A stretch of DNA of 64,000 nt from Agromyces fucosus. Its GTDB lineage: Bacteria > Actinomycetota > Actinomycetes > Actinomycetales > Microbacteriaceae. Below are positions 25,251-33,710 of the stretch, in pieces. Where the stretch lies: the NCBI RefSeq assembly GCF_004134865.1, contig NZ_SDPO01000002.1, positions 1,178,001 to 1,242,000 of the forward strand. The letters run 5' to 3'. The position numbers and the translations under genes are program-made. Below the pieces are notes generated by a model. The model had not been told where the DNA came from, did not search any database, and saw only the letters and a list, made by a program, of their open reading frames with translations. Numbering within the stretch: position 1 is the first letter of the stretch; the number at the start of each line of letters is the position of its first letter.

Positions 25251-26156
25251 TCAGCTGTAGACCTCCGCGATCAGCTCGCCGAACAACTGCTCGGCGTCGC
25301 ACTCGAGGCGCTGCCGCGTGAACCAGTCGCAGACGTTCCGGCAGTCGCGGTGCAGCAGGTCGAAGCCCTGCGGGTTCGACACCACGTCGACGACCTGCGG
25401 CAGGTCGATCGCGACCATCCCGCCGTCGTGCACGAGCAAGTTGTACGGCGAGAGGTCGCCATGCGCGAGCCCCGAGCGCGCGAGCGTGCGCATGAAGTCG
25501 ACGACCTGGTGGAACAGTTCCCGCAGCTCGTCGGGCGTCGCCCGCACCTGTGCGAGGCGCGGCGCGGCGACCCGGCCGTCGCCGATGAACTCCATGAGCA
25601 CCTCGGTGCCGCTCACCTGCACCGGGTACGGCACGGCCGCTCCGAGTTCGGTGAGCCGGGTCAACGCCTCGAACTCGGCGTAGGCCCACTGCATGCGCGC
25701 GACCTCGCGGCCGAACGTCGTGCCCTTGGCGAGGGCGCGCGCGTCACGGCTGCGACGTGTGGTGCGGCCCTCGGTGTAGACGGTCGAGCGGTGGAAGTCG
25801 CTGTGCTCACTGCCGCGATACCGCTTCGCGGCGAGCAGCACGTGCTTGCCGAGCGTGCCGGGTTCGGCGTCGGGCACGGCCCGTTCGATGAGGCAGAGGT
25901 CGGCCTCCTTGCCGGTCTTCACGACACCGAGTTCGGTGTCGATCGCCGCGGCATCCGTGACGAGCCACTCGGGTCGCGGCTGGGGGCCGCGCTCGAGCGG
26001 AGTGGTGGCCGGCCAGGTCGACCAGCGTTGGCCCTCGCCGGGTTCCGTGGTCTGGAAGGCGAGGTCGCCCGCGTCGAACCGCGGGGTCGTGAATGAAGTG
26101 GATGCCGCGTGCGCACGCACGACGGCGGATTCGTCGAGAGACGAGGTGATGTGCAA
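25251..26156 (-). CDS. RIO-type serine/threonine protein kinase
   Basis: 301 residues. RIO1-like kinase core: nucleotide loop VKTGKEADLC, catalytic lysine in LLAAKRYR, catalytic loop HGDLSPYNLLV (Asp234, Asn239) and metal-binding AIDLPQVVD. RIO kinases in archaea and eukaryotes act in small-subunit ribosome maturation; bacterial ones are little studied. The ~60-residue N-terminal extension resembles no domain I know. Translation probably begins at TTG 26156, with GGAG 7 nt upstream; no ATG is suitably placed. A 19-codon leader ORF ends 37 nt upstream (26194-26253). Confidence 0.87.
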   Translation of the reverse strand: MHITSSLDESAVVRAHAASTSFTTPRFDAGDLAFQTTEPGEGQRWSTWPATTPLERGPQPRPEWLVTDAAAIDTELGVVKTGKEADLCLIERAVPDAEPGTLGKHVLLAAKRYRGSEHSDFHRSTVYTEGRTTRRSRDARALAKGTTFGREVARMQWAYAEFEALTRLTELGAAVPYPVQVSGTEVLMEFIGDGRVAAPRLAQVRATPDELRELFHQVVDFMRTLARSGLAHGDLSPYNLLVHDGGMVAIDLPQVVDVVSNPQGFDLLHRDCRNVCDWFTRQRLECDAEQLFGELIAEVYS

Positions 26157-26193
26157 GGTGGATCTCCGAAGGTCGCGGAGGCCACCGGACCGC

Positions 26194-26253
26194 TCAGCGG
26201 GTGGAGGCCTCGCAAGTGAAGGGAACGTGGAGGTTCACGACAACGACAGCCAT
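26194..26253 (-). CDS. Probable leader peptide upstream of the RIO kinase
   Basis: A 19-codon ORF, MAVVVVNLHVPFTCEASTR, with an ideal AAAGGAG ribosome site 7 nt before its ATG. That is a far better initiation signal than the TTG of the kinase that follows 37 nt after its stop. Four consecutive Val codons and a single Cys are notable. GC-rich inverted sequence overlaps its end and the gap to the kinase gene, which is the arrangement expected for translational coupling or attenuation. It is too short to call by homology. Confidence 0.5.
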   Translation of the reverse strand: MAVVVVNLHVPFTCEASTR

Positions 26254-26396
26254 GATCGACTCCTTTCTTCACCGGATGCACCGGGGCGGATGCTGCGCGA
26301 AACGGCAGCTTCGGCAGCTTAGGGCGTTTCGCCGGGCGCGTCCAGTGTCATGGTTCGCAGAGCCCGCCGAAGCGGGAGGCGGAGTAGGGTCGCCCC

Positions 26397-27013
26397 ATGC
26401 GAGGCGACCCGGGGCACGCGGCATCCGACACCCTGCTGCTCGTCGAAGGGAACAGCGACCGGCTCGCGGTCGAGGCACTCGCGGTACGGCTCGGGCGCGA
26501 CCTGGCGGCCGCGCAGGTGCGGGTCGTCTCGATGGACGGGATCACGAACCTGCACCATCGCCTCGGCGAACTCGCCAGTTGGCCCGTGCGGCCGCGGGTG
26601 CTCGGCCTCTTCGACGCCGCCGAGATCTCCTACGTGCAGCGTGCTCTGGAAGGCGGTGGACTCGGTTCAGCCGCCACCCTGCCCGAGCTGGCCGGGCTCG
26701 GGTTCTTCGCGTGCGACCCCGACCTCGAAGGGGAGCTGATCCGTGCGCTCGGCGTCGATCGCATGCAGCAACTGCTCGCCGAGCACGGCGAGATCGTCCG
26801 CTTCCGCGGATTCCAGCATCAGCCCGCGCAACGCGGGAGGGCGACGGACGCGCAGCTCCGGCGATTCCTCGGCACGCACGCCGGGCGCAAGGCGCAGTTC
26901 GCGCCGCTCATGATCGACGCGCTCGAGGAGTCGCGGATCCCGGCCGGGATGCGGGCGCTCATCGAGACAGGCTCGGTGCTGCACCACGACCGTCGGGTCC
27001 GCCACCTCGATGA
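26397..27013 (+). CDS. TOPRIM-domain nuclease-like protein (3' end apparently frameshifted)
   Basis: The first ~190 codons encode an OLD-like TOPRIM module. LLLVEGNSDRLAVEAL carries the metal-binding Glu, VLGLFDAAE an acidic residue, and FFACDPDLEGELIRALG the DxD-like site. PAQRGRATDAQLRRFLGTHAGRK follows. Stand-alone actinobacterial TOPRIM proteins of this type end soon after IPAGMRALI. Here the frame shows no stop and stays open to 29660, through the genes beyond. A single missing base between about 26962 and 27010 would bring TGA 27011-27013 into frame. ATG 26397 follows TAGGGT by 7 nt (leaderless). Probably a nucleotidyl transferase/hydrolase acting on DNA or RNA. Confidence 0.65.
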
Positions 27014-27593
27014 CGACCGGGCTCGCGCTCGCCGCGACGTCGGCATCGGCGATCCGCCAGACCCGCACCGCGGTGCCGACTCCCGGCACCTGCGTCTGCA
27101 GCAACGGGCGACCCGACGAGGTGCGCGGCCGCCAGCTCCCGCTCAGCGTCGCTCCCCGGCCGAGCGTCACGACGAGGTCGAAGGAGGAGACGGAGCCGTC
27201 GTCCGAGAGCGCGATGCGCCGGTCCGCCACCGTGCCCGGCTCGGCTCGGGAGCGATCACGGTGCTCCTGCCAGGTCTCCTGCAGCGCTCGCTCGGCGGCC
27301 GCATCCTGGATCGAACCGACCAGGATCGCCCATACGACGACCGGAATGCAGCCGATCATGATCGTGAAGATCAGGTTGAACCACCAACCCGGCGTCTCAT
27401 CGGTCCAGAGCAGCACGAGGGCGACGGCGGCGCCGACGGTCGCGATCACACCGGCGAGTGCGAACATCGCGCGCCCGAGGGTGCGCATCCGCTTCGGGAG
27501 CAGCAGGGATTCCGGCGCGCTCTGCGGGGTGTCGAATCGCTCGATGAGGTGCACGACGTGGCCGGCGGTGGCGTCGGAGGACGGCTTCAGCAT
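26959..27593 (-). CDS. Two-helix membrane protein of unknown function (3' end apparently frameshifted)
   Basis: About 210 residues. Polar N-terminus, two membrane helices (AMFALAGVIATVGAAVALVLLW and WWFNLIFTIMIGCIPVVVWAILVG) and a C-terminal soluble domain (IALSDDGSVSSFDLVVTLGRG through VVIEVADPTVVVQHR). The frame then runs on antisense to the TOPRIM gene as far as 26667. With one base added between about 26962 and 27010 it would stop at 26959-26961. ATG 27593 lies 7 nt after TACGAT (minus strand), suggesting a leaderless message. I recognise no family. Confidence 0.6.
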
Positions 27594-27672
27594 GGCCGCA
27601 TCGTAGCTTCAGCCGGGGAACGAGTCGTGAACGGGCTCTTCCGGCGGCGTCCGCGATGTGGTTCAGTGAGCC

Positions 27673-29256
27673 ATGGAACCCAATGGAGCCACCGGGGGGC
27701 GGTTCAACGGACGGCTCGCCATCCTGCTCGCGATGGCCATGTTCGTGCTGGTCGTCGACACCTCCCTCATGAACGTATCCATCTCCGCGGTGGTGCACGA
27801 TCTCGACACCACGGTGAGCGGCGTGCAGGGCGCGATCGCGCTCGAGGCTCTCGTCTCGGCGGCGTTCATCCTGATCGGCGGCAAGACCGGCGACCTCATC
27901 GGGCGGAAGTTCGCGTACATCCTCGGCCTGCTCGGCTACGCGATCGGCGCGATCGCGATGGTGTTCGCGCAGGACCTCACCGCGATCATCATCTTCTGGG
28001 CCTTCATCGGCGGCATCGGCGCGTCGCTGCTGCTGCCGGCGATGCAGTCGCTCATCCACGGCAACTTCGAGGGGGCGCAGCAGACGCGGGTGTACGCCCT
28101 CGTCGGGGCATCCGCCGCGATCGCCGCCGCCGTCGGCCCGCTCCTCGGCGGGTTCATCACGACCTTCCTCTCGTGGCGGGTCGGGTTCGCGCTCGAGGCG
28201 GTGATCATCGCGGTCGTGCTCGCCGGCATCGGACTCGTCAAGGACGTGCCGTACCACGGGGATCGGTCGATCGACCTCGTCGGGGCGTTCCTCTCGATCG
28301 TCGGCATGGGCGGCGTCGTCACCGGCATCCTCGTCTGGCAGGAAGGGGGCGGTTACGTCGGCCTGATCATCGGCGTCGGCGTGCTCGGCCTCGGCCTGCT
28401 CGTGTTCTGGCTGCGCAGCCGCAAGCGTCGCGGCAAGCCGACGCTGCTCGACCCGACGCTCTTCGAGTCGAAGATGTTCCGAGCGGGTGCGAGTGGGCAA
28501 TTGCTGCAGCAGATCGCCCTCGGCGGCACGATGATCGTGCTGCCCATCTACCTGCAGATGGTCTTCGAGTACAACGCGCTGCAGGCGGGACTCTCGATCG
28601 CGCCGCTGTCGCTCAGCATGTTCGTCGTCGCGCTGCTCGCAGGTCGCGGACTCAAGCGGCGCCCGGCCACGATCATCCTCTGGGGATTCGCCCTCGTCGT
28701 CGTCGGCATCGCGGTGGTCGTGCCGATCGTGCCCATCGCCGACTCGGGCTGGTACCTCACCATTCCGCTCGTCGTGGCGGGCTGCGGACTCGGCCTCCTC
28801 GTCTCGCAACTGAACAACTACACGCTCTCGCCGATCTCCGACGAGCGCGTCAGCGAGGCGGCGGGCGTGAACTCGGCGGCCGGCTCGTTCGGCCTCTCGT
28901 TCGGCCTCGCCTTCGCCGGCGCGATCATGCTCGCGACGCTCGCCTTCACGTTCACCGCGAGCGCCGAGGCGAGTTCGGTGCTCAGCCCCGACGAGCAGCA
29001 ACAGGTCTCGTCGGTGCTCGAGGAGGACGCCGAGATCATGACGAACACCGGGCTCGAGGAACTGCTCGTCGATCAGCCTCCCGAGGTGCAGGCGGAGATC
29101 GTGCGCATCAACACCGACTCCCGCTTCATCGCCCTGCAGGTCGCACTGCTCGTGCCGATCCTCGCCGGCCTCCTCGGCGTCGCGAACGCGCTGCGGATGC
29201 GCCGGCTCCCCGACCCGAAGCCCTCGGCGTCGGCGGAGGGAGCGGCGCTCGGCTGA
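27673..29256 (+). CDS. MFS drug:H+ antiporter, DHA2 family (14 TM)
   Basis: 527 residues, 14-helix pattern. Helix 1 has VVDTSLMNVSIS, motif A is GGKTGDLIGRKFAY, and the motif C region is GASAAIAAAVGPLLGGFI. A Glu/Gln-rich soluble loop precedes the last helix (LSPDEQQQVSSVLEEDAEIM). It is paralogous to the exporter at 5498 but clearly diverged. Start ATG 27673. There is no adjacent regulator; the next gene is convergent and ends 9 bp away. Substrate unknown. Confidence 0.88.
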   Translation: MEPNGATGGRFNGRLAILLAMAMFVLVVDTSLMNVSISAVVHDLDTTVSGVQGAIALEALVSAAFILIGGKTGDLIGRKFAYILGLLGYAIGAIAMVFAQDLTAIIIFWAFIGGIGASLLLPAMQSLIHGNFEGAQQTRVYALVGASAAIAAAVGPLLGGFITTFLSWRVGFALEAVIIAVVLAGIGLVKDVPYHGDRSIDLVGAFLSIVGMGGVVTGILVWQEGGGYVGLIIGVGVLGLGLLVFWLRSRKRRGKPTLLDPTLFESKMFRAGASGQLLQQIALGGTMIVLPIYLQMVFEYNALQAGLSIAPLSLSMFVVALLAGRGLKRRPATIILWGFALVVVGIAVVVPIVPIADSGWYLTIPLVVAGCGLGLLVSQLNNYTLSPISDERVSEAAGVNSAAGSFGLSFGLAFAGAIMLATLAFTFTASAEASSVLSPDEQQQVSSVLEEDAEIMTNTGLEELLVDQPPEVQAEIVRINTDSRFIALQVALLVPILAGLLGVANALRMRRLPDPKPSASAEGAALG

Positions 29257-29265
29257 CACTTTCGC

Positions 29266-30795
29266 CTACGGCATGGTCCAGGTGGCCGGCGGCTTGGCCT
29301 GCTCGTAGAGCCAGGTCTGGAAGAAGGCGTCGAGGTCTCGGCCCGAGACCTCCTCGAAGACGGCTTGGAAGTCCTCCGCCGTTCCCGCCGAGTCGTCGAA
29401 GCGCTCGAGCCAGAGCCGCGTGCCCGCGAAGAACGCCTCGTCGCCGAGCTCGACGCGGAGCGCGTGCAGTGTGCCCGCGCCACGGTCGTAGACCGGCTCC
29501 TGGAACAGTCCCAGCGGGCCCGGGTCGCCGATCTGGAGGTCCCAGTACTCGGCGTCGGCATCTTCGGAGGCGTACCACTCGTTGTACGACTCCTGGGCGG
29601 GGGTGCCGCCGTCCGCCTCGACCCACATCCAGGTCGCGTAGGTCGCCCAACCCTCGTTGAGCCAGATGTCCTGCCAGCGCTCGGGGCTGACCGCGTCGCC
29701 GAACCACTGGTGAGCGAGCTCGTGCGCGACTGTGCCTTGTCTCGCCTGGCTCGAGTAGACCGGGCGGGTCTGCGTCTCGAGGGCGTACCCGACGCTGTCG
29801 TTGTCGACGATCGCCCCGAAGGCGCTGAACGGGTACGGGCCGAAGCGGCTCTCGAAGAAGTCGAGCATGTCGACCTGTCGCGCGAGGCTCGCGTTCGTGG
29901 TCGCGAGCCTCGCGGGCGAGAGCTTCGTGTCGACCGCGTCGATGATCGGTACGCCGCTCGACGAGAGGTACGGGTCGCGCAGGTCGAAGTCGCCGACCGA
30001 GGCGGTCGTCAGGTAGCTCGCCTGCTGGTCGGGGGCGTCCCAGTACCAGGTGGTCCAGCCGCCGGCGGTCTCCTCGGGTTTCGGCTGCACGCCGTTCGCC
30101 ACGGCGGTCTTGCCCTCGGGCACCGTGATCGCGAAGCTGTAGCTCGCCTTGTCGGTCTGGTGGTCGCTGACGGGGTACCAGGTCATCGAGCCGTCGGGCT
30201 CGCTGACCACCATCGCACCGTCGCGCGTCGTCACCCAGCCGTAGAGGGCGTCCTCGATGTCGAGGGGCCGGGTGGTCGGGCCGCCGTATTCGACGACCAC
30301 CTGGACGCTCTGGCCAGACTTGAGCTTCGGGCGCGGCTGCACGGTGAGCTCCCAGCGGCGCTCCTCGTCGTTCTGCACGTGCCAGTACGCGGCGCCGTCG
30401 ACGACGGCGCCGGCGGCCGGTGGCGCGACGGCCTTCGCGGGCTTGCCGTTCACCGTGACCGAGCTGACCGCCATGCCGCGCAGGTCGAGGTTGAACCGGT
30501 CGAGATCCTGCGTGGCCACGAGGTCGATCGTCGCGGTGCCGTCGAACTGCCCCACGAGCGGTGCGGGTTCGGCAGCCGGCGGCGTGTAGGTGACATCGAG
30601 GTCGTAGTGCTGCACGTCGTAGCCCCCGTTGCCGGAATACGGGAAGTACGCGTCACCCGCTCCGGGCACGCCCGCCGTGTAGCGCGGGCCGTTCGGCGTC
30701 CCGGGAGCTGCGATCGCGCCGGTCGCCCCGAGTCCCCCGATCACCGCGAGTGCGACCGTCAGGCCGCCCGCCAGTTGCATCCGTCTGTTGTTCAC
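29266..30795 (-). CDS. Exported M1 family metallopeptidase (aminopeptidase N-like)
   Basis: 509 residues. A signal peptide (LTVALAVIGGLGATGAIAAPG) with no lipobox indicates secretion. An N-terminal beta domain is followed by the zinc-peptidase core HELAHQWFGD (His358, Glu359, His362), with the third ligand Glu381 in NEGWATY. The usual GAMEN exopeptidase motif is replaced around YALETQTRP, so the exact specificity is uncertain. At 509 residues it is shorter than full aminopeptidase N; the C-terminal helical domain is missing, as in many secreted actinobacterial M1 proteins. GTG 30795 is chosen for its GGGAG site; ATG 30780 is an alternative. Divergent from dnaK. Confidence 0.88.
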   Translation of the reverse strand: MNNRRMQLAGGLTVALAVIGGLGATGAIAAPGTPNGPRYTAGVPGAGDAYFPYSGNGGYDVQHYDLDVTYTPPAAEPAPLVGQFDGTATIDLVATQDLDRFNLDLRGMAVSSVTVNGKPAKAVAPPAAGAVVDGAAYWHVQNDEERRWELTVQPRPKLKSGQSVQVVVEYGGPTTRPLDIEDALYGWVTTRDGAMVVSEPDGSMTWYPVSDHQTDKASYSFAITVPEGKTAVANGVQPKPEETAGGWTTWYWDAPDQQASYLTTASVGDFDLRDPYLSSSGVPIIDAVDTKLSPARLATTNASLARQVDMLDFFESRFGPYPFSAFGAIVDNDSVGYALETQTRPVYSSQARQGTVAHELAHQWFGDAVSPERWQDIWLNEGWATYATWMWVEADGGTPAQESYNEWYASEDADAEYWDLQIGDPGPLGLFQEPVYDRGAGTLHALRVELGDEAFFAGTRLWLERFDDSAGTAEDFQAVFEEVSGRDLDAFFQTWLYEQAKPPATWTMP

Positions 30796-30902
30796 GATCG
30801 CTCCCGTCGCCGTTCGGGCATGGCCGTGCCCTCGGCGAAACTCTATGGACGGGCGGGCTCGGCCGGTAGTCCCCGCCTCGGAATACTGGACGCCGGCTGT
30901 GA

Positions 30903-30986
30903 GTTGAGTCAAGTACACTCAAGTTTCACCACCTCGACTTGACACGTTCACGGGGCGCTGAGAAGCTTGAGTCGGCAAGGCTCAAG
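30903..30986 (+). promoter_or_regulatory. dnaK promoter with two HAIR (HspR-binding) elements
   Basis: HAIR consensus CTTGAGT-N7-ACTCAAG occurs twice, each with one mismatch. GTTGAGT-N7-ACTCAAG is at 30903-30923 and CTTGAGT-N7-GCTCAAG at 30966-30986. TTGACA at 30939-30944 is a good -35 box; with a 17-bp spacer the -10 falls at 30962-30967, overlapping the second HAIR. HspR, encoded at 34710, should repress here. Confidence 0.9.
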
Positions 30987-31109
30987 TCTTGCCTCAGGTA
31001 CTTCGGTTGCGGGCCAGCAAGGGTCGAACCGGTATCCGGCCAGCTGATCCACGGGCCGCGCGGCACTCGCGTGCGGCCGGGGCCGCCGGCCGGGAGAAGG
31101 AGAACACAC

Positions 31110-32975
31110 ATGTCACGTGCAGTAGGAATCGACCTCGGCACCACCAACTCGGTCGTCGCGGTCCTCGAGGGCGGCGAGCCCACGGTCATCGCGAACGCGG
31201 AGGGTCTGCGCACCACTCCGTCGGTCGTCGCATTCACGAAAGACGGCGAGGTGCTCGTCGGCGAGACCGCGAAGCGCCAGGCCGTCACCAACGTCGACCG
31301 CACCATCGCGTCGGTCAAGCGCCACATGGGCACCGACTGGAAGACCGACGAGATCGACGGCAAGCAGTACACGCCGCAGGAGATCTCGGCGCGCATCCTG
31401 CAGAAGCTGAAGCGAGATGCAGAGCAGTACCTCGGCGACACGGTCACCGACGCCGTGATCACGGTGCCCGCGTACTTCAACGACGCCGAGCGCCAGGCCA
31501 CGAAGGAGGCCGGCGAGATCGCGGGCCTCAACGTGCTCCGCATCATCAACGAGCCCACTGCGGCCGCGCTCGCGTACGGCCTCGACAAGGGCAAGGAGGA
31601 CGAGCTCATCCTCGTCTTCGACCTCGGTGGCGGCACGTTCGACGTGTCCCTCCTCGAGGTGGGCAAGGACGACGACTTCTCGACCATCCAGGTCAAGGCA
31701 ACCGCGGGTGACAACCGCCTCGGCGGCGACGACTGGGACCAGCGCATCGTCGACTGGCTCATCAAGAAGTTCAAGGAGTCGACCGGCGTCGACGTCTCGA
31801 ACGACAAGATCGCCAAGCAGCGCCTGAAGGAGGCCGCTGAGCAGGCCAAGAAGGAACTGTCCTCGAACCTGAAGGCGTCCATCCAGCTGCCCTACCTCTC
31901 GCTCACCGAGAACGGCCCCGCGAACCTCGACGAGACGCTCACGCGCGCCGAGTTCGAGAACATGACGAGCGACCTGCTCGACCGCACGAAGAAGCCGTTC
32001 GAAGACGTCATCCGCGAGGCGGGCGTCAAGCTCTCCGACATCGCGCACGTCGTGCTCGTCGGTGGATCGACGCGCATGCCCGCGGTCAGCGAGCTCGTGA
32101 AGAAGGAGACCGGCCAGGAGCCCAACAAGGGCGTCAACCCCGATGAGGTCGTCGCCGTCGGCGCGGCCCTCCAGGCGGGCGTCCTCAAGGGCGAGCGCAA
32201 GGACGTGCTCCTGATCGACGTCACCCCCCTCAGCCTCGGCATCGAGACCAAGGGCGGCATCATGACGAAGCTCATCGAGCGCAACACGGCCATCCCGACC
32301 AAGCGCAGCGAGACCTTCACGACCGCCGACGACAACCAGCCGTCGGTCGCGATCCAGGTCTTCCAGGGCGAGCGCGAGTTCACCCGCGACAACAAGCCGC
32401 TCGGTACCTTCGAGCTCACCGGCATCGCGCCGGCGCCGCGGGGCATTCCGCAGATCGAGGTCACGTTCGACATCGACGCCAACGGCATCGTGCACGTGTC
32501 GGCGAAGGACAAGGGCACCGGCAAGGAGCAGCGCATGACGATCTCGGGCGGCTCGAGCCTCCCGAAGGACGACATCGAGCGCATGGTGCGCGAGGCCGAG
32601 GAGCACGCCGCCGAAGACAAGGCGCGTCGCGAGTCGGCTGAGACCCGCAACCAGGCCGAGCAGCTCGTCTACTCGATCGAGAAGCTGATCAAGGACAACG
32701 ACGACAAGCTCCCCGCCGACGTAAAGTCCGAGGTACAGGGCGATGTCGACGCGCTGAAGACCGCGCTCGCGGGCGAAGACGACGACGCCGTGAAGTCGGC
32801 GTTCGAGAAGCTCAACGCATCGCAGGGCAAGCTCGGCGAGGCGATCTACGCGCAGAGCCAGGCCGACGCCTCCGCTCCGGCCGGCGAAGACGCGACGCCC
32901 ACCGGTGAAGAGGCCGCGTCCGACGAAGACGTGGTCGACGCCGAGGTCATCGACGACGAAGAAGAGAAGAAGTAG
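31110..32975 (+). CDS. dnaK: Chaperone DnaK (Hsp70)
   Basis: 621 residues, full length. ATPase-domain signatures [27 protein letters not shown] and [13 protein letters not shown]; the linker [19 protein letters not shown]; a substrate-binding domain and an acidic C-terminal tail ending EEEKK. It binds hydrophobic segments of unfolded proteins in an ATP-driven cycle with GrpE and DnaJ. ATG 31110 follows AGAAGGAGA. First gene of dnaK-grpE-dnaJ-hspR. Confidence 0.99.
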   Translation: MSRAVGIDLGTTNSVVAVLEGGEPTVIANAEGLRTTPSVVAFTKDGEVLVGETAKRQAVTNVDRTIASVKRHMGTDWKTDEIDGKQYTPQEISARILQKLKRDAEQYLGDTVTDAVITVPAYFNDAERQATKEAGEIAGLNVLRIINEPTAAALAYGLDKGKEDELILVFDLGGGTFDVSLLEVGKDDDFSTIQVKATAGDNRLGGDDWDQRIVDWLIKKFKESTGVDVSNDKIAKQRLKEAAEQAKKELSSNLKASIQLPYLSLTENGPANLDETLTRAEFENMTSDLLDRTKKPFEDVIREAGVKLSDIAHVVLVGGSTRMPAVSELVKKETGQEPNKGVNPDEVVAVGAALQAGVLKGERKDVLLIDVTPLSLGIETKGGIMTKLIERNTAIPTKRSETFTTADDNQPSVAIQVFQGEREFTRDNKPLGTFELTGIAPAPRGIPQIEVTFDIDANGIVHVSAKDKGTGKEQRMTISGGSSLPKDDIERMVREAEEHAAEDKARRESAETRNQAEQLVYSIEKLIKDNDDKLPADVKSEVQGDVDALKTALAGEDDDAVKSAFEKLNASQGKLGEAIYAQSQADASAPAGEDATPTGEEAASDEDVVDAEVIDDEEEKK

Positions 32976-32977
32976 CC

Positions 32978-33571
32978 ATGTCAGGCAAGCACGAGAACGA
33001 GCCGGAAGGCCTCGATGACGAACTCATCGAGGCCGAGGGGCCCGATATCGAGACGCCAGAGGCTGAGACGGATGCCGCGGCATCCGCTGCCGGTGACGAC
33101 GACGAGGTGCTCACGGTCGACGACATCCTGAACGCGGCGAACGCCGAGGTGCAGGATCCGAGCGACGAGCACCTCGCCGACCTCAAGCGCATCACCGCGG
33201 AGTACGCCAACTACCGCAAGCGCACCGAGGCGAACCGCGAGCTCGAGCGCGAGCGCGCCGTCGGTGCGGCCGTGGCCGTGCTGCTGCCCGTGCTCGACGA
33301 CCTCGACCGGGCCGAGAAGCACGGCGACCTCGACGGAGACGCGCCGTTCGCGACCATCGCGGCGAAGCTGCGCGGCGCGGCCGAGAAGCTCGGCCTCACC
33401 TCGTTCGGCGAGGTCGGCGAGCCGTTCGACCCGCAGCGGCACGAGGCGATCTTCCAGCAGCCGGCCGACGACGTCGAGATCGACACGGTCGCCGACGTCG
33501 TCGAGACCGGGTACGCCCTCGGCGGCACGCTGCTCCGCGCAGCGAAGGTCGTCGTGAAGACCCCGCAGTAG
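32978..33571 (+). CDS. grpE: Nucleotide exchange factor GrpE
   Basis: 197 residues. Acidic disordered N-terminus, a long helix (LADLKRITAEYANYRKRTEANRELERER), then the beta wing with GEPFDPQRHEAIFQQ and VVETGYALGGTLLRAAKVVV. It releases ADP from DnaK. It starts 3 bp after the dnaK stop. A perfect 16-bp palindrome, GGATGCCGCGGCATCC, lies inside it at 33070-33085. Confidence 0.98.
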   Translation: MSGKHENEPEGLDDELIEAEGPDIETPEAETDAAASAAGDDDEVLTVDDILNAANAEVQDPSDEHLADLKRITAEYANYRKRTEANRELERERAVGAAVAVLLPVLDDLDRAEKHGDLDGDAPFATIAAKLRGAAEKLGLTSFGEVGEPFDPQRHEAIFQQPADDVEIDTVADVVETGYALGGTLLRAAKVVVKTPQ

Positions 33572-33581
33572 TGCATCCGCC

Positions 33582-33652
33582 GGTCGGGTAGCGCGAAGCG
33601 CGTATCGAGACCCGTTCGAGGTCTCGAGACGCTCCTTCGTCGCTACTCGACC
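33582..33652. repeat. Long imperfect inverted repeat between grpE and dnaJ
   Basis: The left arm 33582-33612 (GGTCGGGTAGCG...ATCGAGACC) and right arm 33620-33652 (GGTCTCGAG...GCTACTCGACC) pair over about 30 bp with a few mismatches and a 7-nt loop. A half copy is found at 11227-11253. Probably a small non-autonomous dispersed element that could act as an attenuator or processing site inside the chaperone operon. Confidence 0.75.
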
Positions 33653-33710
33653 AGCGGGATCGCGTGCCCCGACAGACAGACCCGACTAGATTTCAGAAGA
33701 GGAGGTGCCG

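Noticed and set aside
26397..29660. A 1087-codon open frame starting with the TOPRIM gene
   Set aside because: After ~190 residues it becomes Arg/His/Asp-rich out-of-frame translation over two other genes, typical of high-GC shadow frames; a one-base error near the TOPRIM end explains it better than a giant fusion.
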